Origin: a virus
Direction: 5' to 3' (one strand)
Length of the DNA stretch: 44,101 bases
Virus record (IMG/VR): IMGVR_UViG_3300022918_000019
Coordinates: 1 to 44,101 of that record
Below are positions 6,279 through 15,457 of the stretch, piece after piece. Numbering within the stretch: position 1 is the stretch's first letter; every line of letters begins with the position of its first letter. The position numbers were made by a program, and so were the translations under genes. Under the pieces are notes generated by a model. It ran no database searches. It saw nothing but the letters and a program-made list of their open reading frames with translations, and had not been told where the DNA came from.

Positions 6279-7127
6279 ATGATAAAAGAAAACAAGTTAC
6301 TCGACTTTCTAAAATCGAATGCGTTCATTTTGTATGTTGCAATATTCACAGTAATATTTCAAGCACCAAATACGTATTATGTGTATCATTCTTTTTCTGT
6401 GTTTTCTTCACCATACAGAGAAATAGCATCAGCCGGGGTTGCAATCATCGTGTCAGCCTCTATCATGATCTATACCCTACGTAAAAATTTCTTTGTAGCA
6501 AAGTGTTATTCAGTCTTTGAAGTAGGCATAGCGTGCTATTACTACGCTGATACAATAGGATGGGATTGGGGATTAATACCTGCTTTTGCAATTGCTTTGA
6601 TTGTGCCTATCTCTGTGTTTCACTTTACCAATGAAATAAATAAAGAATCAAATTCAACAATATCCGGTGCTGAAATTGATAAAATAAAAAATGCATACGC
6701 AAGAGATTATGCTGATCTATTAAGGCAAGTTAAAGATGATTATGAAGGCAAAATGTCTTCTCACGTTATGGAGATTCAGCAATTATTAACGGTTATTGAT
6801 AATAAAAAAATAGAGTTGTCTGGCCTACAATCTGAAGTAGATAAAGCCAATTCAATCATTGACCGGGATGCAGAAACGATTGCTGTGCTGACTCGTGACA
6901 ATGAATTAAAAGAGCGTTTTATATTTGAGAATATAAAAAAAATAACTCCTAATGACGATGAAGCAGGTATTGAAGATCAATGGCACCTAAAAAATGAAGT
7001 TCAGCCTGTTGATGTAAATGAAAGAATAATAGAATTAGTGCAAAAGGCTGCTGATAATGTAAAAAAAAAGTTCAGTGAAGAAAAGCAACAGGGTTTCTGG
7101 AACAGCAAAGAAAACACCTTCTTCTGA
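6279..7127 (+). CDS. Membrane-anchored coiled-coil protein, 282 aa
   Basis: About four hydrophobic helices lie in the first 115 residues (about 15-33, 48-65, 75-90, 97-115). A long cytoplasmic coiled coil (about 125-215) and a polar tail follow. The shape resembles phage or plasmid membrane anchors that tether replication or segregation complexes, but no domain is recognised. It is 11 bases downstream of 5974-6267 and precedes the methyltransferase pair. Confidence 0.7.
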   Translation: MIKENKLLDFLKSNAFILYVAIFTVIFQAPNTYYVYHSFSVFSSPYREIASAGVAIIVSASIMIYTLRKNFFVAKCYSVFEVGIACYYYADTIGWDWGLIPAFAIALIVPISVFHFTNEINKESNSTISGAEIDKIKNAYARDYADLLRQVKDDYEGKMSSHVMEIQQLLTVIDNKKIELSGLQSEVDKANSIIDRDAETIAVLTRDNELKERFIFENIKKITPNDDEAGIEDQWHLKNEVQPVDVNERIIELVQKAADNVKKKFSEEKQQGFWNSKENTFF

Positions 7128-7145
7128 TACTAATCAATTGAATTT

Positions 7146-7496
7146 ATGGTAATAGATGAACCGTATTACAAAGCCATTGTTGATTTCATTCAGGCAAAGG
7201 ACAACACAAAGTATATTGTTTCTGATTTGACAGACAGCCCTGACAAATTTATTTTTCATGTTGAGCACTACATAAAAAATAGAGGTGAAGGGTTGATAGT
7301 GAAATTCAGTTCAGATAAAAATTTCTTAACGGTACTAGAGTTTTTTGAATCTATCTATCTGAGGTATGAAGAAGGAAAGATCATTGAAATGGATGAAGTT
7401 GAAAGACGTGAACACATTTTAAAAGTGTCAGCAGAATTTATTGCTGAAGAAAAAAGAGCTAAAATAAGTAAAGGTAATAAAGGATTATTTCAATGA
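7146..7496 (+). CDS. Hypothetical protein, 116 aa
   Basis: This acidic alpha/beta protein (MVIDEPYYKAIVDFIQAKDN...) has a C-terminal helix rich in Glu and Lys (MDEVERREHILKVSAEFIAE). Its stop overlaps the methyltransferase start (ATGA), so it is coupled to that gene and might be an accessory of it. No family is recognised. Confidence 0.65.
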   Translation: MVIDEPYYKAIVDFIQAKDNTKYIVSDLTDSPDKFIFHVEHYIKNRGEGLIVKFSSDKNFLTVLEFFESIYLRYEEGKIIEMDEVERREHILKVSAEFIAEEKRAKISKGNKGLFQ

Positions 7497-8089
7497 TAGA
7501 TTTAAGAAATTGCGATAACATGGATTTAATGAAATCTTTTCCAGATAAATATTTCGATTTAGCTATCGTAGATCCGCCATACGGGTGGGGTGATTTGAAA
7601 GGAAGAAATATAAACGGTAATGCAAGTGAATGGAATGTAGCGCCTTCTGAATATTATTTCAATGAGCTTTTTAGGGTTTCTAAAAATCAAATAATTTGGG
7701 GAGGTAATTATTTTAAACTTCCACCTCATAAGCATTTTATTATTTGGGATAAAAAACAACCATTGAAACAATTTGCCAGGTGTGAATTTGCATGGTCTTC
7801 TTTTGATAAAAATGCTCAAGTATTTGAATATGCTTATTATGGCAATTTAAATACTAATAAGAATAGATTTCATCCTACTGAAAAGCCAATTCAATTATAT
7901 AATTATTTATTAAAAGAATTTGCTAATAAAGGCGATAAGATATTAGATACTCATTTAGGCAGCGGTTCTATTGCAATAGCTTGTCATTATGCTGAATTAG
8001 ATTTAGTAGGGTGTGAAATAAATGAAGTGTATTTTAAAAAATTAATGAAGAGATTTCATCAATTAACAATTCAACAAAAAATGTTTTAA
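7493..8089 (+). CDS. DNA methyltransferase, N6-adenine/N4-cytosine type, beta class, 198 aa
   Basis: Motif IV DPPYG lies at residues 27-31. The SAM-binding region is near the C-terminus (TEKPIQLYNYLLKEF, then ILDTHLGSGS and the VGCEINEVYF segment). This order, catalytic motif first, defines the beta class of PF01555 amino-methyltransferases. It is a small member with a short central recognition region. No partner restriction enzyme is nearby, so it is probably an orphan enzyme protecting phage DNA from host restriction or marking it. The gene is visibly more A+T-rich than its neighbours, which fits separate acquisition. Confidence 0.85.
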   Translation: MIDLRNCDNMDLMKSFPDKYFDLAIVDPPYGWGDLKGRNINGNASEWNVAPSEYYFNELFRVSKNQIIWGGNYFKLPPHKHFIIWDKKQPLKQFARCEFAWSSFDKNAQVFEYAYYGNLNTNKNRFHPTEKPIQLYNYLLKEFANKGDKILDTHLGSGSIAIACHYAELDLVGCEINEVYFKKLMKRFHQLTIQQKMF

Positions 8090-8106
8090 TAAACAAATAA
8101 AAGACC

Positions 8107-9417
8107 ATGACACAAGAAGACAATTTAGATTATGCGTGGGAAAGACTGCATGATAAATCAGTTCATTCATTCTTAACTGGACCAGCTGGATCAGGTAAAT
8201 CAACACTGATTAGAAAATTCATTGAGCATAATCCCGGTAAGTGTTTAGTCACAGCACCAACAGGTATTGCAGCCGTTAACGTAAGCGGTCAAACTATTCA
8301 CAGCCTGTTTCAATTTCCTGCAAGACCAATATCTAAAGGCTCTGTGAAGTACCTACGCCCTGCTATTGATGGCATGGCTGTTGACATGTGGCATCAAGCG
8401 GAAATTGATAAAAGAAGATTATTCAACAAAGCGGATTTTCTTTTGATTGATGAAGTTTCAATGTGCCGGGCTGACATTATGGATCAAATTTTTTGGTTCT
8501 TTGAAAAAAACGGATTCAATCACTTGAAATTAATCATGATCGGTGATGTTGATCAGTTGCCCCCTGTAGTTGGAAATAGTGAAGAAAGAAAAATGTTAGA
8601 TGCTCGTTACAAGTCTGAATTTTTCTTTGATGCTGCATGCTGGCATGATCATAAATTTGAAGTTATTCGTCTCACTAAAATTTGGAGACAATCAGACCCG
8701 GTATTTATCGGTATTCTAAACGACATAAAAAATAATAAGCTTGCACCGTTTGAGTTTGACAAAATGAATCGTAATTTATTACGTGAAGATACACTTGATC
8801 CTAAAGACGGCATCATGCTTTGCGGTACTAATAACGTAGCAAACGAAGTGAATCAACTGATGCTTGACAGGTTGGATTCTGAAGAAATTGTTTTAGAAGG
8901 ATTGATTTCAGGAAAATTTAATTTATCTGATTGTCCTGTTCCTAAAACATTAAATCTAAAGGAAGGTTGCCGGGTAATGACTATGCGAAATTCACCGGGT
9001 GGAGAATATGCAAACGGCACTATTGGCACTTTCTTGTATCATGATCAAGAAACAAATTTATTGATTGTAAAATTGGACAATGATGAAATTGTGCAAGTAC
9101 CAAAATATGAATTTGAATCAACAGAGTTTGTTTATAATCCAAAAACAGACAGCATACAACACACTATCACAGGGACATTCATTCAATTCCCATTGAAGGT
9201 TGCCTATGCAATCACAATTCATAAATCACAGGGGCAAACCTTTGATAAAGTAATTATTGATCTAGGTGAAAAGGGTGCATTTGCTCACGGTCAAGTATAT
9301 GTGGCACTGAGTAGATGCCGAACAATGGAAGGTATTATTTTAAGAACACCATTGAAATCTAAGGATTTAATTTATCATAAAAGAGTTTTAGAATTTAATC
9401 AAACAAACAATGTCTAA
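8107..9417 (+). CDS. PIF1/RecD-like SF1 DNA helicase, 436 aa
   Basis: The helicase motifs are all visible: Walker A GPAGSGKS (25-32), motif Ia PTGIAAVNVSGQTIHSLF, Walker B LLIDEVSM, motif III GDVDQLPPVV, and near the C-terminus AITIHKSQGQTFDKV and QVYVALSRC. This is the standard set of the 5'-3' PIF1 subfamily. In phages such enzymes unwind replication or recombination intermediates. It is the first gene of the replication block, in the ACCATGAC start context, and overlaps the next small gene by 8 bases. Confidence 0.92.
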   Translation: MTQEDNLDYAWERLHDKSVHSFLTGPAGSGKSTLIRKFIEHNPGKCLVTAPTGIAAVNVSGQTIHSLFQFPARPISKGSVKYLRPAIDGMAVDMWHQAEIDKRRLFNKADFLLIDEVSMCRADIMDQIFWFFEKNGFNHLKLIMIGDVDQLPPVVGNSEERKMLDARYKSEFFFDAACWHDHKFEVIRLTKIWRQSDPVFIGILNDIKNNKLAPFEFDKMNRNLLREDTLDPKDGIMLCGTNNVANEVNQLMLDRLDSEEIVLEGLISGKFNLSDCPVPKTLNLKEGCRVMTMRNSPGGEYANGTIGTFLYHDQETNLLIVKLDNDEIVQVPKYEFESTEFVYNPKTDSIQHTITGTFIQFPLKVAYAITIHKSQGQTFDKVIIDLGEKGAFAHGQVYVALSRCRTMEGIILRTPLKSKDLIYHKRVLEFNQTNNV

Positions 9418-9550
9418 AAGAAAGCGACATAGATATAAATTGAAGGGTGAATTTATTACCAACACAATTTTATTTTTCACACCTGTTATTTACAAGGAAG
9501 AAACTTTAGGACGTGCAGTACAAAATAGATTTAAGAGGCTATCAGCATAG
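9410..9550 (+). CDS. Possible small basic protein, 46 aa
   Basis: An ATG inside the end of the helicase gene opens 46 codons. The product begins MSKRKRHRYKLKGEF and ends QNRFKRLSA, a very basic peptide that could bind nucleic acid. It overlaps the start of the next helicase by 38 bases, in another frame. It fills the gap between two helicase genes, but its size leaves some doubt. The GTG start of the following gene within it would fit translational coupling. Confidence 0.4.
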   Translation: MSKRKRHRYKLKGEFITNTILFFTPVIYKEETLGRAVQNRFKRLSA

Positions 9551-11201
9551 AGGTAAAAAAGCAACATCGGTTTCTTTTAGTCAAGGGAATCGAACGGTGG
9601 TTTTTGTGCTGGGTACGGGTGGAGGCAAGACAGTAATTTTTTGTTCAATGGCTCGGGATGCCATAATGCAAGGCATCCCGGTAATGGTTGTATGTAACAG
9701 AGAAGAGTTAATTGGACAGTGCGATAAAACAATGAAGCGCAACGGCCTGCATGGAACAAAAATAGTTCCGGGATATAAAGTACAACTTGACAACTTATAC
9801 ATTGCATCAATTGACACGTTGGTAAACTATCCAATGCCTGAAATAGGGCTTCTGATTATTGATGAATGCCACTACAGAGACTTTGATGAATTGGTTTTGT
9901 GGTGTAAAGAAAGAGGTATTTACTGTGTTGGATTTACTGCAACACCGATCAGATACGGCAAAGCATTTTTAGATGCATATCCAAAGTATACGGGACAAAT
10001 GGGAGACGTGTACGATGATATGATAATTGGTGCAAGCATGTCTGAACTATTGGCAGGTGACCCTGATACAGGTGAATCATATTTAGTTCCTTCTATTCCG
10101 TACGGTGCAAAAATTGACATTTCAGAAATTCGTGTTTCAGACACAAAAGATGGCAAAGAGTTCAACAAGGCTGATGTAAAAAAAGTACTGAATAAACCGC
10201 AAAAAATTGCCGGGACTGTTCAGAAGTATTTAGAAAAAGCAAAAGGTAAAAAATTCATTTGTTATTGTGACAATGTTGAACAATCAAAAAAGCAAGCAGA
10301 GTTGTTTAATTCAATGGGTGTACCCACTATTCACATTGACGGTAAAACCAAGAACCGGAAAAAAATCTTTGAAGATTTTCATGATGGTAAATATATGGGT
10401 ATCTGTAACGCTTTGGTTGCTGTTGCTGGTCTGGATGAAAATACGATAGAATGTATAATCATGGACATCATTACAATGTCCCTTGCTAAATTCATTCAAA
10501 TCTATGGGCGTGGTGGCAGGCCGTGCCCGGAAATAGGAAAGAAAGATTTCATATTTCTTGATATGGGTGGTAATGTTGAAAGGCACGGGTATTGGGAAAT
10601 GGATCGGGATTGGTCACTTGATACTGATTACGTTTCAAAAACAAAAGGTGTTGCCCCGGTAAAAGATTGTGAATTTTGTGAAGCTCTAATCCCTGCATCA
10701 GCTACTATCTGTAAATATTGCAACAATACCGTTGCCATAAAAGAGCCTGATAAAGGGCTGAATACTGAAGCTGAATTTGTAGAACTCAAAATTGTTCCTG
10801 ATCATCTAAAAAGTAAATCTATATCAAGCCTCAATGCCGTAGAATTAGAAGAGTTTAGAGAAGCTAAGGGGCATTCTATAGGCTGGGTTGTAAAGAACGT
10901 CCTATTGCGCTCTATTTCGCCTACAGAGCAACACAAATTACTTTCAGAGTACGGCACAATAAAAAGGTATGCCACCGGATGGGCTTCAAAGCAAATGCAG
11001 CTTCATGAAGAAAACAGAGAAGAAGCAAAAGCGCAAATTTGGCAGTTCATACAGGACAATCAGCATGTAACTAATGACTATTTGTTAGATTATTCTTATA
11101 AGAAGTTGAAAGCCACGCATACTGAACAACAGATAAAAATAACTATTCCAAAGATCATTGAAGCAGCAGAAAATTTTCGTACTTTGAATGTTCCCAAATA
11201 A
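9513..11201 (+). CDS. SF2 DEAD/DEAH-box helicase with zinc-ribbon C-terminus, 562 aa
   Basis: Motif I is LGTGGGKT (about 33-40), motif II LIIDECH, motif III GFTATP, and the C-terminal RecA domain has a DGKTKNRKK segment and the motif VI-like IYGRGGRP. About residue 385 two CxxC pairs (CEFC and CKYC) form a zinc ribbon, followed by a helical tail. It resembles phage UvsW/RecG-like or type III restriction-type SF2 helicases that remodel forks or RNA/DNA hybrids. The start is GTG, and I see no better ATG in frame. Confidence 0.88.
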   Translation: MQYKIDLRGYQHRGKKATSVSFSQGNRTVVFVLGTGGGKTVIFCSMARDAIMQGIPVMVVCNREELIGQCDKTMKRNGLHGTKIVPGYKVQLDNLYIASIDTLVNYPMPEIGLLIIDECHYRDFDELVLWCKERGIYCVGFTATPIRYGKAFLDAYPKYTGQMGDVYDDMIIGASMSELLAGDPDTGESYLVPSIPYGAKIDISEIRVSDTKDGKEFNKADVKKVLNKPQKIAGTVQKYLEKAKGKKFICYCDNVEQSKKQAELFNSMGVPTIHIDGKTKNRKKIFEDFHDGKYMGICNALVAVAGLDENTIECIIMDIITMSLAKFIQIYGRGGRPCPEIGKKDFIFLDMGGNVERHGYWEMDRDWSLDTDYVSKTKGVAPVKDCEFCEALIPASATICKYCNNTVAIKEPDKGLNTEAEFVELKIVPDHLKSKSISSLNAVELEEFREAKGHSIGWVVKNVLLRSISPTEQHKLLSEYGTIKRYATGWASKQMQLHEENREEAKAQIWQFIQDNQHVTNDYLLDYSYKKLKATHTEQQIKITIPKIIEAAENFRTLNVPK

Positions 11202-11208
11202 CTAAACC

Positions 11209-13548
11209 ATGACAACACAAGTTTCTCTTTATAAAAAAATAGGTGATGTGAAAAATAATCATGATGTTGATTTTTCAGACATCATGGATGCGATAAGGGA
11301 AGGGAAATGGAAAGATAAAATACAGTTCCTGAAAAAAAGAATTTCTGAAGGTGCAAGCAAAGAAGAAATTGAAGAAATAAAATCAGGCTTACCCGGCTTT
11401 ACTGCATCAGGTATTTTTACACACCGAAAAGCTGAAGGATTGAAAATGCATAGTGGTAAACTAGCATTAGACTTTGACGGCATAGAACACAAAATAAACA
11501 ATCCAGAAGAAGTGCGTGAAGTTCTGATGAATGATAAGTATACAGAGTACTTATTTACTTCATCAAGTGGGCGTGGCTTCTGCATCATTGTAAATATTGA
11601 TCCTGAAAAACATGCTGAATCTTTTTTGTTCATCGAAAAGTATTACATGGATGTGTATGCAAAACTATCAAAGCATAGACAGGAACAGTTTGATAAATCA
11701 GGCAACTCATTAGGCATATACGATCCAGACTATAAAATTGATACAAGTTGTAAAGATGTTTCACGGGTTAGATATATTTCTTACGATGAAAATTTATTTC
11801 ATAATCCAGAATATGAGCCTGTAATAGTAGCACCAGAATACACTTCTATCACAATAGATTCTGATGAAGAAAAATATGAATGGATAAAAAATGTCCATGA
11901 AAAAAAACAACAATACGTTGAAGGGAACAGGCATAATTATCTTGTTATACTTGGTTACTTTTTAAACAAGGCAGGTGTATCACAGGATTACACTGCATCA
12001 AGATTTTCAGAGTTTGTTGGTAATGGTAAAACTCAAAAAGAATTAGACAGGATAGTAAGAGATTGCTATAAAAATACTTTTGAACATGGTGTGTTTGAAA
12101 TCTCTAAAAAGATGGAAGACTTACCACCTGAGCATGCTAAAAAAATAAAAGACATTGCAAAGCATGCACACGGAATGAATGAAGCCGGGCGTGATTGGAA
12201 GGAAAACAATGAAGCTGAAGTAAGTGTTCTTGCTGCTCGTTATGAAGTCTCACAAAACATTGTACGTGGAATTTTAAAAAACGTTTTTGAAAACAACAAA
12301 GATTCATTTGGCTTTGAACACAAAAAAGAAATTGAACAGGTAGAAATATTTTTAAGCAAGAGGTATAAAAATCTTGTAAAGAATGTTATCAGCCACCGTG
12401 TAGAATATGAAATATCACCGGGTACTTTTGAGCTAATAAATAATGATACCATATTAAGACAGCTTGCACACGCAGGTTTTAAATTCTCATTAGATAAAGT
12501 TCGTTCATTAATGAGAAGTGACTTTGTGCAAAGTTTCAACCCTATAAAAAACTATTTTGAAAGTTTGCCTGTATGGAATCCTGAAACCGATCCTGATTAC
12601 ATTACGCAGCTTGCAAATTATGTAAGAACAGACAATCAGGATTTCTGGATAGTTCAATTTAAAAAAGCCTTAGTGCGTTGTCTTGCTTGTACTCTTGACT
12701 ACAGAGAAAACAGAATTATTATTACACTGGTAGGCCAGACACAGGAAACCGGAAAGACTACCTTCATACGTTTTCTTTGCCCTCCTGCATTGAAAGAATA
12801 TTATACAGAGACAGCAATGAATGATTCAAAGGATTCAGACATTCAACTTTCTGAAAACATGTTTTGGAACTTAGAAGAACTTGCTGCATTGCATAATAAT
12901 GAAATTAATAAATTAAAGGCAACCATTTCAAAAGGCAATGTAAAACAACGCCGAACGTATGGTGAATTTTTTGAAAGCAATCCACGCCGGGTAAATTTTT
13001 GGGCTTCTACCAATAAGACTGAATTTTTAACTGATGATCAAAACACCCGTTGGTTGTGTTTCAATGTACTGGCTATAGATCAGGATTACAACAATTACCA
13101 GACAGGAGTAAGGAACATAGATATAAATAAAGTTTGGGCGCAAGCCTACACACTTTATAAGTCAGGTTTTGATTTCACGCTTACCAAAGAAGAAGCACAA
13201 CACAGAGACGCTTTAAATAAGTCATACGAGCTTTCCAGTGAAGAAAAAGATTTAGTGGTGCAATACTTCGGTATTGTTGATGATAAGCGGTTAGGAGTGT
13301 TCCATACGCCTACAGAGATACTTTTAAAACTTCAGGATTTCACCGATAACAAAAGAAAGCTTTCATTGCCACTTCTGAAGAAAGCCATGAGACAATTAGG
13401 CTATTTAGAAGGGTACAAGAAAATACAAGGAACAACGGTACGGGGTTTTTATGTAGGTATTCAGTCTTCAAATTCACACCCGGGATTACCAGACCCCAAT
13501 TTCCCTGATGATGATTTATCGCCAAATCCTTCAAAAAAGCTGTTTTAG
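11209..13548 (+). CDS. Primase-helicase: VirE-N/BT4734-like N-terminus and VapE-like helicase C-terminus, 779 aa
   Basis: The N-terminal third carries a BT4734-like (VirE-N) pattern: GLPGFTASGIFTHRKAEGL, then LALDFDGI and FTSSSGRGFCIIV, an AEP-primase-like fold frequent in Bacteroidota mobile elements. The C-terminal part is a VapE-type SF3-like ATPase with Walker A GQTQETGKT (509-517), NLEELAAL and a segment NPRRVNFWASTNKTEFL. Together they would prime and unwind DNA at the phage origin. No DNA polymerase is seen in the window, so the host replicase is probably recruited. The start is 8 bases after the SF2 helicase, in the ACCATGAC context. Confidence 0.87.
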   Translation: MTTQVSLYKKIGDVKNNHDVDFSDIMDAIREGKWKDKIQFLKKRISEGASKEEIEEIKSGLPGFTASGIFTHRKAEGLKMHSGKLALDFDGIEHKINNPEEVREVLMNDKYTEYLFTSSSGRGFCIIVNIDPEKHAESFLFIEKYYMDVYAKLSKHRQEQFDKSGNSLGIYDPDYKIDTSCKDVSRVRYISYDENLFHNPEYEPVIVAPEYTSITIDSDEEKYEWIKNVHEKKQQYVEGNRHNYLVILGYFLNKAGVSQDYTASRFSEFVGNGKTQKELDRIVRDCYKNTFEHGVFEISKKMEDLPPEHAKKIKDIAKHAHGMNEAGRDWKENNEAEVSVLAARYEVSQNIVRGILKNVFENNKDSFGFEHKKEIEQVEIFLSKRYKNLVKNVISHRVEYEISPGTFELINNDTILRQLAHAGFKFSLDKVRSLMRSDFVQSFNPIKNYFESLPVWNPETDPDYITQLANYVRTDNQDFWIVQFKKALVRCLACTLDYRENRIIITLVGQTQETGKTTFIRFLCPPALKEYYTETAMNDSKDSDIQLSENMFWNLEELAALHNNEINKLKATISKGNVKQRRTYGEFFESNPRRVNFWASTNKTEFLTDDQNTRWLCFNVLAIDQDYNNYQTGVRNIDINKVWAQAYTLYKSGFDFTLTKEEAQHRDALNKSYELSSEEKDLVVQYFGIVDDKRLGVFHTPTEILLKLQDFTDNKRKLSLPLLKKAMRQLGYLEGYKKIQGTTVRGFYVGIQSSNSHPGLPDPNFPDDDLSPNPSKKLF

Positions 13549-13560
13549 AAAAATAATTAT

Positions 13561-13599
13561 AAAATATTTTGATGTTAAAATAATTTAATGTTACTTTAC
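13561..13599 (+). promoter_or_regulatory. Promoter, repeat family copy 2 (upstream of 13624)
   Basis: TTTG 13568-13571, a 19-base spacer and TTACTTTAC 13591-13599 form a Bacteroidota-type promoter overlapping the palindrome AAAATATTTT. The 46-base stretch starting here matches 43661-43706 at all but one base. The start codon follows 24 bases after the -7 box. It probably drives the accessory block. Confidence 0.75.
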
Positions 13600-13623
13600 A
13601 TCATCAAAATAAACAATATCATT

Positions 13624-13806
13624 ATGAAGGCTTACACATCATTCACAGATAAATTTGGCAACCAATACGGATTTACAAATTACGTTGACTTTGCAACCTT
13701 TTGGTTTAACCTGTCTCGTAAAGTATCTATGGCTCATTTTCCTGACAACTTCAAAGCCTTGAATAAATGTGCAACATCTTCATCAGAAGCAAAGATTAAA
13801 ATTTAA
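13624..13806 (+). CDS. Hypothetical protein, 60 aa
   Basis: The product MKAYTSFTDKFGNQYGFTNY... is aromatic-rich (several Phe, Tyr and Trp) and ends with a Ser/Lys tail. I use the ATG at 13624. An in-frame ATG at 13588 lies upstream of the -7 box of promoter copy 2 and would not be transcribed from it. It is the first gene of the accessory block. No family is recognised. Confidence 0.6.
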   Translation: MKAYTSFTDKFGNQYGFTNYVDFATFWFNLSRKVSMAHFPDNFKALNKCATSSSEAKIKI

Positions 13807-13811
13807 TCACC

Positions 13812-14333
13812 ATGACTGAAAAAATAATTGATTTACTCAAAAAAGTAAAAAAGCTTTCTGAAGAAGGTGCAACTGATGGTGAAAGAAATGCAGCTAAAGG
13901 AAGACTAGATGCATTGTTAAAGAAATACAACATATCATTAGAATCTTTGTCTGAAGAACAATTAAATGAAGTGGTGTTCACATACAAGGGCAAAGAGCAA
14001 AAAAGTTTCCTGTTTCAGATAGTCGCTAATGTTATAGGTAAGAAAAGTTTTGTTGATAGGTATTCAGGTGAATACGGTGGGAAATTTTTCGTAAGATTAA
14101 CTAAGCCTGAAGAAATTGACATTTCAGAAAAATATACTTTTTATTGGAATGATTTCAATAAAAAAATGAAAGACTTTAAAGCAGCATACATACACGCCAA
14201 TGATTTAGGGGCTCGTATTGAATCTGATGAAGAAAAAGAACGCACAATAAAGGAACTAAAAGAGTTGTTGCGTATTTTAAAAATGGCTGCAAGTATTGAG
14301 CCTAGTGAGTTTTACAAGAAAATAGGAAATTAA
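13812..14333 (+). CDS. DUF2786-like protein, 173 aa
   Basis: The N-terminus (IIDLLKKVKKLSEEGATDGERNAAKGRLDALLKKYNISLESL) matches the DUF2786 pattern: a helix, a clustered '(N/D)xxERxAA' segment, then a 'LLxKYxI' helix. It is seen in phage and plasmid proteins of unknown function, some with a C-terminal metalloprotease-like part. The rest is helical with basic and aromatic residues and no visible HExxH. It starts 5 bases after 13806 in the ACCATGAC context. Confidence 0.65.
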   Translation: MTEKIIDLLKKVKKLSEEGATDGERNAAKGRLDALLKKYNISLESLSEEQLNEVVFTYKGKEQKSFLFQIVANVIGKKSFVDRYSGEYGGKFFVRLTKPEEIDISEKYTFYWNDFNKKMKDFKAAYIHANDLGARIESDEEKERTIKELKELLRILKMAASIEPSEFYKKIGN

Positions 14334-14335
14334 TC

Positions 14336-14572
14336 ATGAATATAAAACAATCAGACGTTACCCCTCACCATGCAGGTATTGCGGTAATGCAGTTAACAGG
14401 TAAATGCTTTTGCTCGGGTTGTTTCCTGATCAATTTAGCACTTCAGGTTGTCACTATAGACGATAAACCGATTGATGAAGAACAGTTGTTGTCATTGCCT
14501 TCTTCAGAATTTAAAAAGATAATGGACTTGATTGCTGCTGAAATGTTAATCTTTAAAAGTAATTTGAAATGA
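14336..14572 (+). CDS. Hypothetical protein, 78 aa
   Basis: The sequence contains a small cysteine cluster (KCFCSGCFLIN, about 23-33) that might bind metal, followed by an acidic helix. It overlaps the next gene by 4 bases (ATGA). No family is recognised. Confidence 0.6.
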   Translation: MNIKQSDVTPHHAGIAVMQLTGKCFCSGCFLINLALQVVTIDDKPIDEEQLLSLPSSEFKKIMDLIAAEMLIFKSNLK

Positions 14573-14853
14573 AATTTTCTAAGGGCTCAAAAGTATACAA
14601 TAAAAAAACAGGTGCAATTGGCACTGTTAGGGATTATCCTATTCATGAGGCATGGTGTGGGTATTTCACTACTGAAGAAATTGAAAGCATTACATTCCCT
14701 GGCACTAAACAGGCTTTTCATGATTCTGATTTCTGTTTAGTTGGATCGTTTGAATATTATTGTATCAAACATCAGAATGCTGCTTTGGTTATTTTAGGTA
14801 TTGCAACATTGATTTATTTCATCACTCGTTTAATGTTATTGTTCTATGTCTAG
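14569..14853 (+). CDS. Small protein with SH3-like start and C-terminal membrane helix, 94 aa
   Basis: The first part (KGSKVYNKKTGAIGTVRDYP) looks like a small beta-barrel turn, similar in style to 3394-3594. The last about 22 residues (AALVILGIATLIYFITRLML) are a clear transmembrane helix. It would be a tail-anchored membrane protein with its small domain in the cytoplasm. It overlaps both neighbours (4 and 8 bases). The function is unknown. Confidence 0.6.
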   Translation: MKFSKGSKVYNKKTGAIGTVRDYPIHEAWCGYFTTEEIESITFPGTKQAFHDSDFCLVGSFEYYCIKHQNAALVILGIATLIYFITRLMLLFYV

Positions 14854-15070
14854 TTTAGAAAAATATTACTATTCAATCACTAAAAATACTGATCCGGTAT
14901 TTGAAGAACTAAGCCCTAAAGAATTACATGATTTAAGGCACTCTGATGGGTTTCAAAAGTACCGGGTGAATCCTAAGAAGCCAACGCTTCAGGATCGCTA
15001 CAAACGCATCCATATTCGTTCTATGTGGGCTGATTGGTTTGGATGGTTACTATACAAATTTAAAAGATGA
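14846..15070 (+). CDS. Hypothetical protein, 74 aa
   Basis: A basic, aromatic-rich small protein whose C-terminus (IRSMWADWFGWLLYKFKR) is amphipathic and could touch the membrane. It overlaps the preceding gene by 8 bases and the next by 4. No family is recognised. Confidence 0.6.
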   Translation: MSSLEKYYYSITKNTDPVFEELSPKELHDLRHSDGFQKYRVNPKKPTLQDRYKRIHIRSMWADWFGWLLYKFKR

Positions 15071-15351
15071 AAAATTCAGAACAACTAACTGAAGAAATTG
15101 CAAAAGAATTTTCAGTTTCTTCATCGGATGAAGTAGCCTTAAGAGCAAAAATACATAGACTAAAAGAAGCAATTATTGATGAATTTGCTTCAGAAGTTAA
15201 GAACAGAGTTATTTGGTCAAAGCCTACTTATGTGTCGTTAGGATATGGTGACTTTGGGGTATTTAATGACTCACAAGAAATTGCAAACATCACCGATAAA
15301 CAGGCAGACGATTATGACAACCAATCAGAAGAAAAACGGCAAAGAGGTTGA
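15067..15351 (+). CDS. Hypothetical protein, 94 aa
   Basis: This acidic, helical protein (EQLTEEIAKEFSVSSSDEVALRAKIHRLKEAI...) has a short aromatic middle (YVSLGYGDFGVF) and a charged tail. It overlaps the previous stop by 4 bases, and the next small gene starts within its 3' end. No family is recognised. Confidence 0.6.
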   Translation: MKNSEQLTEEIAKEFSVSSSDEVALRAKIHRLKEAIIDEFASEVKNRVIWSKPTYVSLGYGDFGVFNDSQEIANITDKQADDYDNQSEEKRQRG

Positions 15352-15457
15352 TTTGTATTATCTATCAGCATTTGCCACCTATTGCAGGAGTAGAAAATTT
15401 ATCCCGAACAAATTAGCTAAAGTACTATTCTTATCCGATTCAAAACAATGGAATTGA
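15314..15457 (+). CDS. Small basic protein, 47 aa
   Basis: The start is taken at 15314 (MTTNQKKNGKEVDLYYL). The same frame is open further upstream, but only inside the previous gene. The product is basic (CRSRKFIPNKLAKV) and overlaps its neighbours by 38 and 10 bases, as usual in this packed block. No family is recognised. Confidence 0.5.
   Translation: MTTNQKKNGKEVDLYYLSAFATYCRSRKFIPNKLAKVLFLSDSKQWN

Noticed and set aside
13588-13623. Upstream ATG for the 13624 gene
   Set aside because: It lies before and across the -7 box of promoter copy 2, so it would not be in the transcript from that promoter.
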